DNA of 64,000 nucleotides from Litoribaculum gwangyangense. GTDB lineage: Bacteria; Bacteroidota; Bacteroidia; Flavobacteriales; Flavobacteriaceae. The position numbers and the translations under genes were made by a program. This document shows positions 15,858 to 24,748 of the stretch, piece after piece; position 1 is the stretch's first letter; the number at the start of each line of letters is the position of its first letter. The stretch spans positions 496,001-560,000 of the forward strand of contig NZ_BAABJW010000002.1 in NCBI RefSeq assembly GCF_039543505.1, in the 5' to 3' direction. A model generated the notes under the pieces. The model saw nothing but the letters and a program-made list of their open reading frames with translations. It did no database searches and had not been told where the DNA came from.

Positions 15858-18800
15858 TTAACATTTAAAAAAGTTAAAATCACCTCCCAACGAAGCAATT
15901 AAATTTTCTATGGTTCCCATGGCGGAACCCAAGGAATATAAAGAATCGTATAAAATCTCTTTATACACATTACAGGCTAGTTCTTGTAATGCTAAAGTGA
16001 TGTCTTCAGACATGCCAGTAGTATTCATTAGAATAAGTGCTTGAGAAGCTAGGGCGTATAATTTCACAAGAGTCATACTGTAAGTGGCAACTATTCCAAG
16101 CGGCATGGTTCCTATACCCGTAACACCAAGACCGAGCCCCATTTTAGCCATGATATCTTTGTAACCTTTCATGACTTCTTCCAATTCTTGAAGCTGTTGG
16201 TAAGTTGATTTTTGACCGCCACCCGTTTGGTCTGGCAGTACGCCATAAAGTTCTCCAGATGTTGGATTAATCATCCAATAAGCCATACTTTCCGTAGAAC
16301 TATCAAAGAATTTAAGTGTTGAACCCGCAAAAACACGTAGCCTAAAGTAATTGTTCTTCTCTCCGAGAGATTTTGTGCTATACCGTTCATCATTGCTGGA
16401 TTCGCGATTGAATGCCAAAGTCTTATTTTTTAGAGATGACCAAGCACTCGTCTCAAAAACCTGATGTTCTAATAGTGCCAAGGATGCTGTTTTTCTAATA
16501 GTTTCTGAAAATGCTCCCACGCCATCTTTGGTAATTGTCATATAGTTCGATGTTGGTAAATAATCAAACGACACATCACTGGATTTTCCATGAAGCGCAG
16601 GTTTAATTTTTAAAACACCTATTCGGTAGCCTTCTGGATAGGTAGCTGATTGGTTGTTGATACCATTGGGTAAAGGTTGCATCATACTTAAAAAATGAGA
16701 TGGGTAACTAAATGTTCCTTTATTAAGCTGTTCTAAAGCGGTTTCAAAATTACCATCCTGTACCGCTTCATGCCATTGTCTATGACTCATGATGGCTCTT
16801 AGGTATTCGGTAAGTTGTAAAGACAGGGTTGGACCTTCACGTTCAAAGCACAAATCCACACTTCCTAAAAGCATATCATGGACTTCTTCGGTCATGGATC
16901 TATTCGGTTTAAAATCGCGATTAATGATATTGTCCCAACCAGCCAATACTCTCCTAATAGGTGTTTTGCTTCCGATTTTAACCTCAAGATACAATCCAAT
17001 AATTCTATTGGCTGTACTAAAATCATTATAGGCTGGAAATTCAAAATTTTGTGTAACGGATTTATTGGTTTCTAACAATTCTACCTTAACCTGGTGTTTC
17101 TTTTTCTCCTCGAAGCTATGATAGGTAAGAACGTAAGGCGCAAAAGTCATGGCACTTAAATGCGTTTTGACCGCCTCTATGGTTTTATTTTGATCATCGG
17201 CAGGAATGCTGTGTATTTCCATACTAGCGGATAATCTATTATACATATAACCATTAGGCCTAACATCTAAAAATATGGCAGGTGGCCCTGAATCGTAAAT
17301 GGGTTGAAATGCGCTGTCGTATTCATCAAAACAATCACCGTCGGTGGCATATAATATTAAGTCATTGTCGGTTTGTTTGGCTTTTAACAAGGAGGTAAAA
17401 ATATCGGAACCAGTTTCTTGTAATTGAATGAGTGCCGTTGGATACACTCGTTTAATAGATTCTTGTAAATTGTTCAAAAAAATTCTTACCCCTTCGCCCC
17501 TGTAGGCTTCTGGCATACTTAAAGAGGTATCGTACATGAGTAAAACCCGTGGCACTATTTTATTTTGTTGCAACCAACCTGTAACGACTCTACCATTATC
17601 TGTTATTTTGAAGTTTTTGGCACCAAGGTTTTCAACTATGTTTCCATTACTGTCTTTGGGGAAAAGCGTTACTCGTACTTTTGGAAATGCTTTGGGTTCT
17701 ATATTCGCATCCAAACTAACAACATCTTTAGGATTGCCTTTTTCTGTATTGTCTACATTTTGAACAAAATTTGAATTTTGAAGCAATCTTTCTCCTTCAA
17801 GGGTGATGGGTTCACCCAAAAAAGAATGTTCTTCTAAATTTTTAGTGTCCTTGTATAAATCTTGTAATGCTAAACAAGGCGTGAAACTGGAAATCTGACT
17901 TATGGATTGAGTAGCCATATCGTTCAAAGACATATTATTTAGAAATTGTAACTTGACCTGATTACCAATAAGCTGAGAGGCTTTCCAGGAGCCTTTAATA
18001 AGTTCGGTTTCATTCCAATTATCCAACGCATTTCTACAGCTTAAGGTGATTGTAATATCATCATCCTTTATAGAGTTAAGTGCTGGAGCCTCTTTAAAGC
18101 TTTGGTTCTTGTTGGTTGGATGTAAAGAACCGTAAGGGACTTTAGGGTCAAAAATATGGGCATATTTTTCTTCTCCGTTCTCTTTAAATACCACTGATGG
18201 GATATTGGCAGCATCAAACCTAAAGTGAACCGGACTGTTTCGAATGTATTTCTCGTCTAGTTGGTTGAGTAGACTATCAGCGAATTGATTGGCTTGAGTA
18301 ATAGCATTGGGAATCTCATTAAAATGAGTCCCTTCACTTTCAAGTTCCAATGTTTTATGCCACTCTTTTATTTTTTTATCAGAAATAGGCGGATTGAAGA
18401 TGGGACTATCCGAATTAAAAACTATTGCTTTGGCTTCGTCTATGGTAATCTGTGTTTGTTCAACCACAACATTGGCTTCAAATCCGGCTTCTACAAGCAT
18501 ATCTTTTAAAATCTCTGCCTTTTCTCGTGGTGTTGAAAGTCCGCTACGCATGGCGGCATGAATGCCATATTGGCTATGCCTGCTGATATCATGTAGGAAA
18601 TCGGTGGTTCTAGGCACTAGCTTAAAACCATTTCTAACAAATTCCACAATAGCCTTGGGGTCTTTTTGTAATACCAGATTTTTTCGCATCCCTATAAGGT
18701 TGTCTGGGCTTTTTTCTAAGGCATCTATTATTTCTTCCCAAACACTAAATGGCGGTTTGCCAGTACCTTTTTTTAAAGTTACCGATTTGTCTTTACAACC

Positions 18801-18884
18801 CAGCATCTGTGGAAATAAAGAAACGCCCATTCCACCCAATATGAGGTGTTTAAAAAATAATCTACGTGATGCTTCGGGGGTCAT
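15858..18884 (-). CDS. Tat-exported lipoprotein with von Willebrand A domain
   Basis: A 1008-residue exported protein. The N-terminus combines a twin-arginine motif (SRRLFFKHL, R7-R8) with a lipobox-like end at C30, so it should be exported folded and lipidated. Residues about 90-170 resemble a transglutaminase-like core, with a helix of the form REKAEILKDMLVEAGFEA, but the catalytic Cys expected before that helix is missing. A von Willebrand A domain spans roughly 420-590, with the MIDAS motif DTSLS near 451 and TDGD near 515. The rest (600-1008) is unrecognised and ends in a hydrophobic stretch near 935-955. It may be a metal-dependent adhesion or assembly factor. There are 59 bp between it and the upstream gene, the widest gap in this operon. 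Confidence 0.8.
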   Translation of the reverse strand: MTPEASRRLFFKHLILGGMGVSLFPQMLGCKDKSVTLKKGTGKPPFSVWEEIIDALEKSPDNLIGMRKNLVLQKDPKAIVEFVRNGFKLVPRTTDFLHDISRHSQYGIHAAMRSGLSTPREKAEILKDMLVEAGFEANVVVEQTQITIDEAKAIVFNSDSPIFNPPISDKKIKEWHKTLELESEGTHFNEIPNAITQANQFADSLLNQLDEKYIRNSPVHFRFDAANIPSVVFKENGEEKYAHIFDPKVPYGSLHPTNKNQSFKEAPALNSIKDDDITITLSCRNALDNWNETELIKGSWKASQLIGNQVKLQFLNNMSLNDMATQSISQISSFTPCLALQDLYKDTKNLEEHSFLGEPITLEGERLLQNSNFVQNVDNTEKGNPKDVVSLDANIEPKAFPKVRVTLFPKDSNGNIVENLGAKNFKITDNGRVVTGWLQQNKIVPRVLLMYDTSLSMPEAYRGEGVRIFLNNLQESIKRVYPTALIQLQETGSDIFTSLLKAKQTDNDLILYATDGDCFDEYDSAFQPIYDSGPPAIFLDVRPNGYMYNRLSASMEIHSIPADDQNKTIEAVKTHLSAMTFAPYVLTYHSFEEKKKHQVKVELLETNKSVTQNFEFPAYNDFSTANRIIGLYLEVKIGSKTPIRRVLAGWDNIINRDFKPNRSMTEEVHDMLLGSVDLCFEREGPTLSLQLTEYLRAIMSHRQWHEAVQDGNFETALEQLNKGTFSYPSHFLSMMQPLPNGINNQSATYPEGYRIGVLKIKPALHGKSSDVSFDYLPTSNYMTITKDGVGAFSETIRKTASLALLEHQVFETSAWSSLKNKTLAFNRESSNDERYSTKSLGEKNNYFRLRVFAGSTLKFFDSSTESMAYWMINPTSGELYGVLPDQTGGGQKSTYQQLQELEEVMKGYKDIMAKMGLGLGVTGIGTMPLGIVATYSMTLVKLYALASQALILMNTTGMSEDITLALQELACNVYKEILYDSLYSLGSAMGTIENLIASLGGDFNFFKC

Positions 18885-18943
18885 GGTTTTTAAATATAAT
18901 CTTGGTTTATAAGCTTGTAATTATTAAATCATATATTTTAAAT

Positions 18944-20311
18944 TTAATTCCCAAAATTGAAATTGAATACTTGTGCTGCAGGTAATGTAACTGTTGTAGG
19001 CTCGTAGGTATAAACTGCAGAAGCTCCATCGGGGTTCGTTATTTCTGCTAATCGGTCTTTGTGGTCGAATAAAACTGTCGACCCTACACTCTCTCCTGCT
19101 GTCGATGTGAATTTGGTACAACCTGCTTTCCCTCTACAGGTCACCGATTCTTCTTTAACATCATCAGCACCCCTAAAAATTTTAGGGTGGTACACAAACG
19201 CCCACTCTACCATAGGATATTTATTGGGGTAAACGTGTAATTCATAGCCATTATACACAATAGGTTCATTAGGAAATTCTAGATTCACTTCTTTGCCATT
19301 CACTTTTGGAACAAAGGCTCCTGGCATACCCTCACTACCTTGGCTAAACATTTTAACCATGTTTTTGCCCATGCTTTTAACTTGATCAAATGGTATTTTA
19401 TAGTATTGCCCTTTTTCACCCGAATATATATAACCATCTTTATCCCAATAGACCGGGTCTGGATTTTTGCCCTTACTATGGTATTCCATACGCATCGCCA
19501 TAGTGTCAAAATCTAAAAAAGAAATGATTTTATCCTTTTTATGTTCTAACATCATTTTAATGTCTTCTCCATTTCCATTGGTTGAGACCACCTGTCTTAT
19601 TTCTTTTATTTTTACATCTTGTCCATCTCCATCGTCCTCATCCCCTTGATCGTCGATGATAAGTCCATTGCCGTTTGTATCGATACCATTGTTGGGTGTG
19701 CTATCGGGGTCTTTGGTACTGCAACTTATAATTTCCCCCGTGGTCATTGAATCCTTATCATCCAAAACAATAACCATAGCGGTAAGTGTAGCTCTTTTCC
19801 AGGCGTCCAATGTACCAACCGTCCATAATTGGGAATTCTTGTCATAGTTACCTTGTGATACCGAAATATTGGCTACTTCATAACTTTTTGGTATCACCAC
19901 TTTACAAACTATATCATTAGAAGCAGCTGGACCTTTATTGTTTACAGCCATGTTAAAGGTAACAGAACCACCTAATTGGGTAACCTCGGGTTGCACACTG
20001 TTTTGAAAGTGTAAATCGGCTTCAAGTGATTGTGTATTGGATGAGGCTACTCCATTTTGTGAAGGTTGTTTTTTATCAGATTCGGGAAGTTCTACCTCCT
20101 TTTTCGTGTCTTTTTGTTTATCGGTATTAGGGTTGGCAACATCATCTATAACTTCCTCCGTTTTTTTAGATACGGTTTCATCGGTTTTTCTGAGGATGGT
20201 ACGTTCGGCAGCTTGTTCGGCTTTTTGTTTTAGTTTTTTTAATAGTTGGGCTTCTACATTGTAGCTTAAGCAAAAGGTAAGAACTAATAAGAGGATATGT
20301 TTTGTTTTCAT
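18944..20311 (-). CDS. Secreted protein with inserted DUF11-like repeat; paralog of the first operon gene
   Basis: A secreted protein of 455 residues (start at 20311; ten upstream codons overlap the cytolysin gene and are not used). After a signal peptide ending near VEAQ comes the helix LLKKLKQKAEQAAERTI followed by a KTDE repeat, nearly identical to the 320-residue protein at 23517-24479. The two also share the C-terminal block from SVTCRGKAGCTKF to LFDHKDRLAEI. Unique here is a central DUF11/CARDB-type beta domain (about 95-190) followed by an Asp/Gly-rich stretch (DDQGDEDDGDGQD) that may bind calcium. The helix is known to me from N-termini of Bacteroidota OmpA-family proteins. It begins 10 bp after the cytolysin gene, so the two are one transcription unit. 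Function unknown. Confidence 0.78.
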   Translation of the reverse strand: MKTKHILLLVLTFCLSYNVEAQLLKKLKQKAEQAAERTILRKTDETVSKKTEEVIDDVANPNTDKQKDTKKEVELPESDKKQPSQNGVASSNTQSLEADLHFQNSVQPEVTQLGGSVTFNMAVNNKGPAASNDIVCKVVIPKSYEVANISVSQGNYDKNSQLWTVGTLDAWKRATLTAMVIVLDDKDSMTTGEIISCSTKDPDSTPNNGIDTNGNGLIIDDQGDEDDGDGQDVKIKEIRQVVSTNGNGEDIKMMLEHKKDKIISFLDFDTMAMRMEYHSKGKNPDPVYWDKDGYIYSGEKGQYYKIPFDQVKSMGKNMVKMFSQGSEGMPGAFVPKVNGKEVNLEFPNEPIVYNGYELHVYPNKYPMVEWAFVYHPKIFRGADDVKEESVTCRGKAGCTKFTSTAGESVGSTVLFDHKDRLAEITNPDGASAVYTYEPTTVTLPAAQVFNFNFGN

Positions 20312-20321
20312 AATTAAAATT

Positions 20322-22982
20322 TTAATCTGGTAATAATTCAAATTTTATCCATGCGGCACCACGGTTCCCATCATTCGTGGTTTTGGTGCCCAGTACTATA
20401 GGTCCCTCTAGGACTTTAGGATTATATTCTTGGTGACTTATCCAAGAGCGTCTTAACCACATGCCCTCAGTAGATTTATAACCATAGGATTTGTATTTGC
20501 CCGATGTTGAAACTGCATCGTCAAAAAAGTTAAGTGTAAAGCCATGCGCTTGATCTCCTAACATGAGGTCGGTCAAAATATCAGAAATCTTTATTTGTAT
20601 CGAACTATTATATAACACCAAATCGTTACCATCGGTGTATTCTTTTAACCAACTATAAAGGGTCATGGTTGCATTGGCATCTGCCAATTCAGCAGCCGTA
20701 AGATTAAATGTGATTGCATTGTTAATATTATTGGTTTGAATCCGAGATTCTGGTAAATGAATTTGTCTATATTGATCGCCACAAGCCAGTTTATTGTTTT
20801 CATAAACGGGTACATCCCAAACACATAAATCATTCGGGTATTTTCCACCCCATTCACTAGAGATGGCATTTTTTTCAGAACCATTCGCAACGTACTTTAA
20901 GGCCATTCTCAAAGCATAATCATCTGGATTATTACCGCCATCTCTTTTATTGATACATTGCAAATCTGTTAATGTAACCTTGAGTTTAGTACCGGAATTA
21001 ATAGGAACACATCTAGTAAGGGTTTGGTTAAAACTAGAGCCATAACCCATCTCTGCTCCTTCCAAATTAGTGAGTTTATAGGAAATTGGTAAGGCATATC
21101 TTGGGTCTCCTGCTCCTTCTTTAAAATAACGAGACAGATTAAGCCGTTGCGCTTCATTGGAGGCTTCAATTGCTTCAAAAGCTGCACCCGGAATACCTCC
21201 GTAAAACACCGCCTTCATTTTAAAATTATTTTTACTGTTAAAATAACTGATATCTGATTCCAACGACGCTTCTTTTTTCATGGCAGAAAAATAGCCATTA
21301 ATGGAAAGGTTAAAATCTTTGACATCTAGATCTGATTCAATAATAGCAATAGCACGTCTTCCATAGGTTACACTAGAAACATAGAGCAAATTATTGTAAT
21401 GCACGTTGGTATCGTTAACAAAGGTGTTAAACATGTCGAACTTTGAATTGTAAATGGTGAACATACTCTGCGTCATGTCCATCATATAATAATGGGTTTC
21501 TTTGTTTTGCGTAAAATCCAAATCCAATTCTGCTTGAATATTAGTACCCTTGTATTTTCCATAAATCTTAAATTCTAAATCCTCCTTAGAATGAATTTCA
21601 TGATAATCAAAGCTGATATTACTGGCCACATGGGCATCTGCGAGCATTTGAATTTGTCTTACGGCATCTTGAAGTTCACTCAAATTACCTGGGTTGTTCA
21701 CCTGAAAACTACTTTGCTGTGCGTTAATTAAATTGGTTGTAAGGGTAATGGGCTTTCTGTCCACATAGATCACCGTTTTCCTATCGGATATGTAATGATC
21801 TGCTTTTAATATGGCTCCAGGAAGCATCCATCCCTGAAAATTTTGAGTAACAAATTCATTAAAAGATTCATTATTAGCAGATAGCGTTAATTTGGTTGTA
21901 GAACACTTTTCAGAACCCACGGTTTGTTCTCCTAAGTTGGTTGAAGTTGACGTGTTTCTTTCGATAAAACTGGTGGGCTTAACCTGAATAATCCTATTGC
22001 CTTTGGTTTGATCTTGTAATTCAATCTTTTTTAAAGGTCTATTATATTTAATATCTGAAAGGTCTGAGTTGTTTGTGTTGTTATTTAAGCCAACATCGTA
22101 TGAAACCATGCCAGATGAGTCAGAATTGGGGTTAATTCCTCCTGTGCCTAAAGTTGAGCTAGGGTTACTTGGTCCAAAATCGCTCGTGTTTACGGTTTTG
22201 GTATCACTGTCTGCATGGGTTGCTTCAGCTCCATTGTTTACCGAAGTTGTATTGGTTGAATTTGTAGCAGTACCATCTGAATTAGAGGTGTCATCATTTT
22301 GTGTTTCATTGGGTGATGTGTTTGTAGAAGATTCTGAAAGTTGACTTCCATAAAGCATAAAATTTGTAAACCCAATCTTAGCAGGATATCGGGAATCGTT
22401 AATACCACCACCAATAGAAACCATGGTGGGCTGCATTTTAAATCTAGGTAAAAAGAGTACTAATTGTTCGTCTAAAAGAATTTTTAATTTTCCAGAGTTG
22501 CATTCTACTTTGAGATGACGCCATACAGCATCTAAAGTTTGTAAAGTTGTTAAATGGTTTTTTGCATTTCCCATTTCTGGTTGGTTCCAATCGGTTTCTA
22601 GTCCATCGCGGTAAATTGCAAAAGGTTTGTAGCGTATATCATTGTTTTGGTAAGCATAGGCACCATCCCATAAACGCAAATAAAAACGTTGACCATAAAG
22701 GGACGAGGTGGTATCAAAGAAAATATCTAACTCAATAGTAAAATCGCCATTTATATAATTATTAGTTTGATCGTTTACAATTGGTTTTATGATGCCACCA
22801 TGATGAATACTTATGAATTTATTGCCTGCAGTTTGGTCTATCGAAGCCAAACCACCAACCAAATCCCAATTACTAGGAAAGTCACCGATAGCTTCATGGG
22901 TTAGATTGTCTTGAAAGTTTTGAGCAAGAGTGACTTGAAAAGTTAAGGCAAATAATAAAATAATAATATTGGCAAGTTTCAT
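20322..22982 (-). CDS. Cholesterol-dependent-cytolysin-like (CDC-like) pore-forming protein
   Basis: An 886-residue secreted protein (signal peptide 1-20). Residues 340-650 carry the core of the thiol-activated cytolysin family: WMLPGAILKADHYI (385-398) with VDRKPITLTTNL (407-418) corresponds to the LPGALQLAD...RKPI block of perfringolysin O; LLYVSSVTYGRRAI (532-545) corresponds to the ISSVAYGR strand of pneumolysin; YGGIPGAAF (594-602) and PISYKL (632-637) match the GGxAxxH-like and PISY blocks. The two segments that would unfurl into membrane hairpins lie between these. The tryptophan-rich undecapeptide is absent; the C-terminus (655-886) is different. Residues 20-215 look like the jelly-roll that precedes OmpA domains in Bacteroidota, joined by a Ser/Thr/Asn-rich linker (216-310). 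Best read as a CDC-like member rather than a true cholesterol-binding cytolysin. Confidence 0.82.
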   Translation of the reverse strand: MKLANIIILLFALTFQVTLAQNFQDNLTHEAIGDFPSNWDLVGGLASIDQTAGNKFISIHHGGIIKPIVNDQTNNYINGDFTIELDIFFDTTSSLYGQRFYLRLWDGAYAYQNNDIRYKPFAIYRDGLETDWNQPEMGNAKNHLTTLQTLDAVWRHLKVECNSGKLKILLDEQLVLFLPRFKMQPTMVSIGGGINDSRYPAKIGFTNFMLYGSQLSESSTNTSPNETQNDDTSNSDGTATNSTNTTSVNNGAEATHADSDTKTVNTSDFGPSNPSSTLGTGGINPNSDSSGMVSYDVGLNNNTNNSDLSDIKYNRPLKKIELQDQTKGNRIIQVKPTSFIERNTSTSTNLGEQTVGSEKCSTTKLTLSANNESFNEFVTQNFQGWMLPGAILKADHYISDRKTVIYVDRKPITLTTNLINAQQSSFQVNNPGNLSELQDAVRQIQMLADAHVASNISFDYHEIHSKEDLEFKIYGKYKGTNIQAELDLDFTQNKETHYYMMDMTQSMFTIYNSKFDMFNTFVNDTNVHYNNLLYVSSVTYGRRAIAIIESDLDVKDFNLSINGYFSAMKKEASLESDISYFNSKNNFKMKAVFYGGIPGAAFEAIEASNEAQRLNLSRYFKEGAGDPRYALPISYKLTNLEGAEMGYGSSFNQTLTRCVPINSGTKLKVTLTDLQCINKRDGGNNPDDYALRMALKYVANGSEKNAISSEWGGKYPNDLCVWDVPVYENNKLACGDQYRQIHLPESRIQTNNINNAITFNLTAAELADANATMTLYSWLKEYTDGNDLVLYNSSIQIKISDILTDLMLGDQAHGFTLNFFDDAVSTSGKYKSYGYKSTEGMWLRRSWISHQEYNPKVLEGPIVLGTKTTNDGNRGAAWIKFELLPD

Positions 22983-22985
22983 TTC

Positions 22986-23510
22986 TTAAAATTTAGCGTT
23001 AATAGAACCTGAAATAGGAAAAGATAAGTTTCGTTCGGTCATGCCCGAACCTTCGCCCTTAAAACTCATTTTTAGTTCGGTTTTGGTACATTTTTCGATG
23101 GTTATTTCACCCTTTTTGAAAACAACGCGTTTGTTAATACGACTGGCATCACGGTTTTTGTTAAAGAAGCTGAGGTCTACCTTGACACTTTCTAAATTGG
23201 CATCAGGTATGGTATAACTCGCTTTTCCTTTTTTTATAATTTCTGTATTGGTTAAATTGAAATCAATGGAAACGATGCTTTCATTGGTGTAAAAATTGAA
23301 TTGTATGTTATCACCATCAAAATTTAAAGGCGGTTGTGGATTTAAATCTTGTTGCTGCATGGTAAAGGTCTCGCCTTCCATGGTAAGTGTAACGGCTGCA
23401 TTGGATTTTTCAATAGTTGCATTAGTTGAGATTGCTTCAGCCATTTGGCTATTTTTATTTTTGCAAGCCTGTAAGCTTATAATGCATAGCATGTATACTA
23501 AAGTTTTCAT
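22986..23510 (-). CDS. Small lipoprotein upstream of the cytolysin-like gene
   Basis: A 174-residue lipoprotein with a very short signal (MKTLVYMLCIISLQA-C16). The mature protein is predicted to be almost all beta strand, with alternating polar and hydrophobic residues, ending in a hydrophobic strand (NLSFPISGSINAKF). No known family is recognised. It sits 3 bp before the cytolysin-like gene and 6 bp after the first gene of the operon, so tight translation coupling is likely. A chaperone or immunity role for the neighbouring pore-former is possible but purely inferred from position. Confidence 0.72.
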   Translation of the reverse strand: MKTLVYMLCIISLQACKNKNSQMAEAISTNATIEKSNAAVTLTMEGETFTMQQQDLNPQPPLNFDGDNIQFNFYTNESIVSIDFNLTNTEIIKKGKASYTIPDANLESVKVDLSFFNKNRDASRINKRVVFKKGEITIEKCTKTELKMSFKGEGSGMTERNLSFPISGSINAKF

Positions 23511-23516
23511 AAATAA

Positions 23517-24479
23517 CTAGTTTTTAGGATCCAATCCTTTTTTAAATAAATCTTGTCCAGGCATTTTCTTTTCAACAGCGGCAGGAACTTTTACTTCCAC
23601 ATCTTCGTAGAAGTATTCAATTTTTCCTTTTCCAGAACCAAAAAAGGGGTCGTCTTTGATATAAATATTGATTTCAACCAAGCGGTTTTGATTGTCGAAA
23701 AGGGTGTAACTGCCTTCATAACCTGCCTCTAAAACACTAAACTTAGTACAGCCTAAACTGCCTCTACAGGACTGTTTGGATTCTCTGTAAGCACTTGAGT
23801 TCATCTCGTCTCTAAAGTGTTCGGGCTTCAACACAAAGGGAAAATCGACGTGCATAAACGGGTAAACCGCCAGTCCTTGTTTATCCATTTCTTCGAATGC
23901 CCCAAAAACGGCACCGGTTGGCAGTTTATAAGCACTAGCCATCATACTGGGTGCCATCATGCTCATACCAGGCATTGCTAAAAGAGCGGTTTTGGTATAT
24001 TGATTTTCACTTTCATTAAAAGATATAAAGTAGCCATCACTATCTGTATAAGAGGTTTTAGGTTTTCCTGTGTTTTGGTCTTTAAAATGGGAACGCATGG
24101 CAATGGCGTCAGCATCAAAATAGCACACCATATCCGATTGTTTTTCTTTATCGTATGAGGTCACTCTTACATCGGTAGTGTACCAAGCACGTTTGGCTGC
24201 CGTATTGTTCTCTAAAGCAGGATTAGCGAATTTGGCGTTCGATTTAGAGGTTTCAGAATCTTTACTAGAAACAGATTCATTGGAATCACCATCATCACCA
24301 TCTACAACATCATCAATAGTTTTCTCTGTTTTTTGAGCAACGATTTCATCAGTTTTGTTTAAGATGGTGCGCTCTGCAGCTTGCTCTGCTTTTTGTTTCA
24401 GTTTTTTTAGTAATTGGGCTTCGGCTGTTGAAATAATACTTAAAGATAGCACTGGTATTAGAAGACTTTTTAGTTTCAT
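23517..24479 (-). CDS. Secreted KLKQKAEQAAERT-helix protein, first gene of the cytolysin operon
   Basis: A 320-residue secreted protein (signal peptide ending near TAEAQ). It shares with the gene at 18944-20311 the helix QLLKKLKQKAEQAAERTI, the KTDE/KTEK repeat, a middle region beginning at YFDADAIAMR, and the cysteine-containing block CRGSLGCTKF followed by LFDNQNRLVEI. It lacks the DUF11 insert of that paralog and ends in a Lys/Pro-rich tail. The helix plus acidic spacer is typical of N-termini of OmpA-family proteins in this phylum, but there is no OmpA domain here. It is the promoter-proximal gene of the seven-gene unit, facing the LytTR regulator. Function unknown. Confidence 0.75.
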   Translation of the reverse strand: MKLKSLLIPVLSLSIISTAEAQLLKKLKQKAEQAAERTILNKTDEIVAQKTEKTIDDVVDGDDGDSNESVSSKDSETSKSNAKFANPALENNTAAKRAWYTTDVRVTSYDKEKQSDMVCYFDADAIAMRSHFKDQNTGKPKTSYTDSDGYFISFNESENQYTKTALLAMPGMSMMAPSMMASAYKLPTGAVFGAFEEMDKQGLAVYPFMHVDFPFVLKPEHFRDEMNSSAYRESKQSCRGSLGCTKFSVLEAGYEGSYTLFDNQNRLVEINIYIKDDPFFGSGKGKIEYFYEDVEVKVPAAVEKKMPGQDLFKKGLDPKN

Positions 24480-24663
24480 TTCGTTTGGATTAATTGGATA
24501 AATTTTGGCTTATTGTATTGATTAAAGGTAAATTAACAAGTTTGAAATCAGGATTATTGATTTATAAAGCAGGTGAAATAATTTATAGATTGTACAGATT
24601 AAATTGTAAATTGTAATTGAAAAGGAATTCTATTTTGCTTTATCAAACTATCAATATTAAATT

Positions 24664-24720
24664 ACCGTTGATGTATTAGATTGCCCCATTTGTATATATC
24701 ATGAGTTTCATATGAGTACT
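24664..24720. promoter_or_regulatory. Candidate LytTR operator sites between regulator and cytolysin operon
   Basis: The 269-bp divergent region contains ACCGTTGAT (24664-24672), which fits the published LytTR half-site pattern [TA][AC][CA]GTTN[AG][TG]. Nearer the regulator gene a direct repeat ATGAGTTTC / ATGAGTACT (24701-24709 and 24712-24720) has an 11-bp period, roughly one helical turn. No complete -33/-7 promoter was found on either strand. These are pattern matches only. Confidence 0.35.
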
Positions 24721-24748
24721 GTTTTTTATTTTTAAAAAAAAATTATCA

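Noticed and set aside
18562..18912. 116-codon open frame antisense to the Tat/vWA gene
   Set aside because: No signal, domain or spacing support; the minus-strand gene with its Tat signal explains this DNA.
20322..22982. Classical cholesterol-binding cytolysin
   Set aside because: The undecapeptide of domain 4 is not present anywhere in the C-terminal 230 residues, so only a CDC-like assignment is justified.
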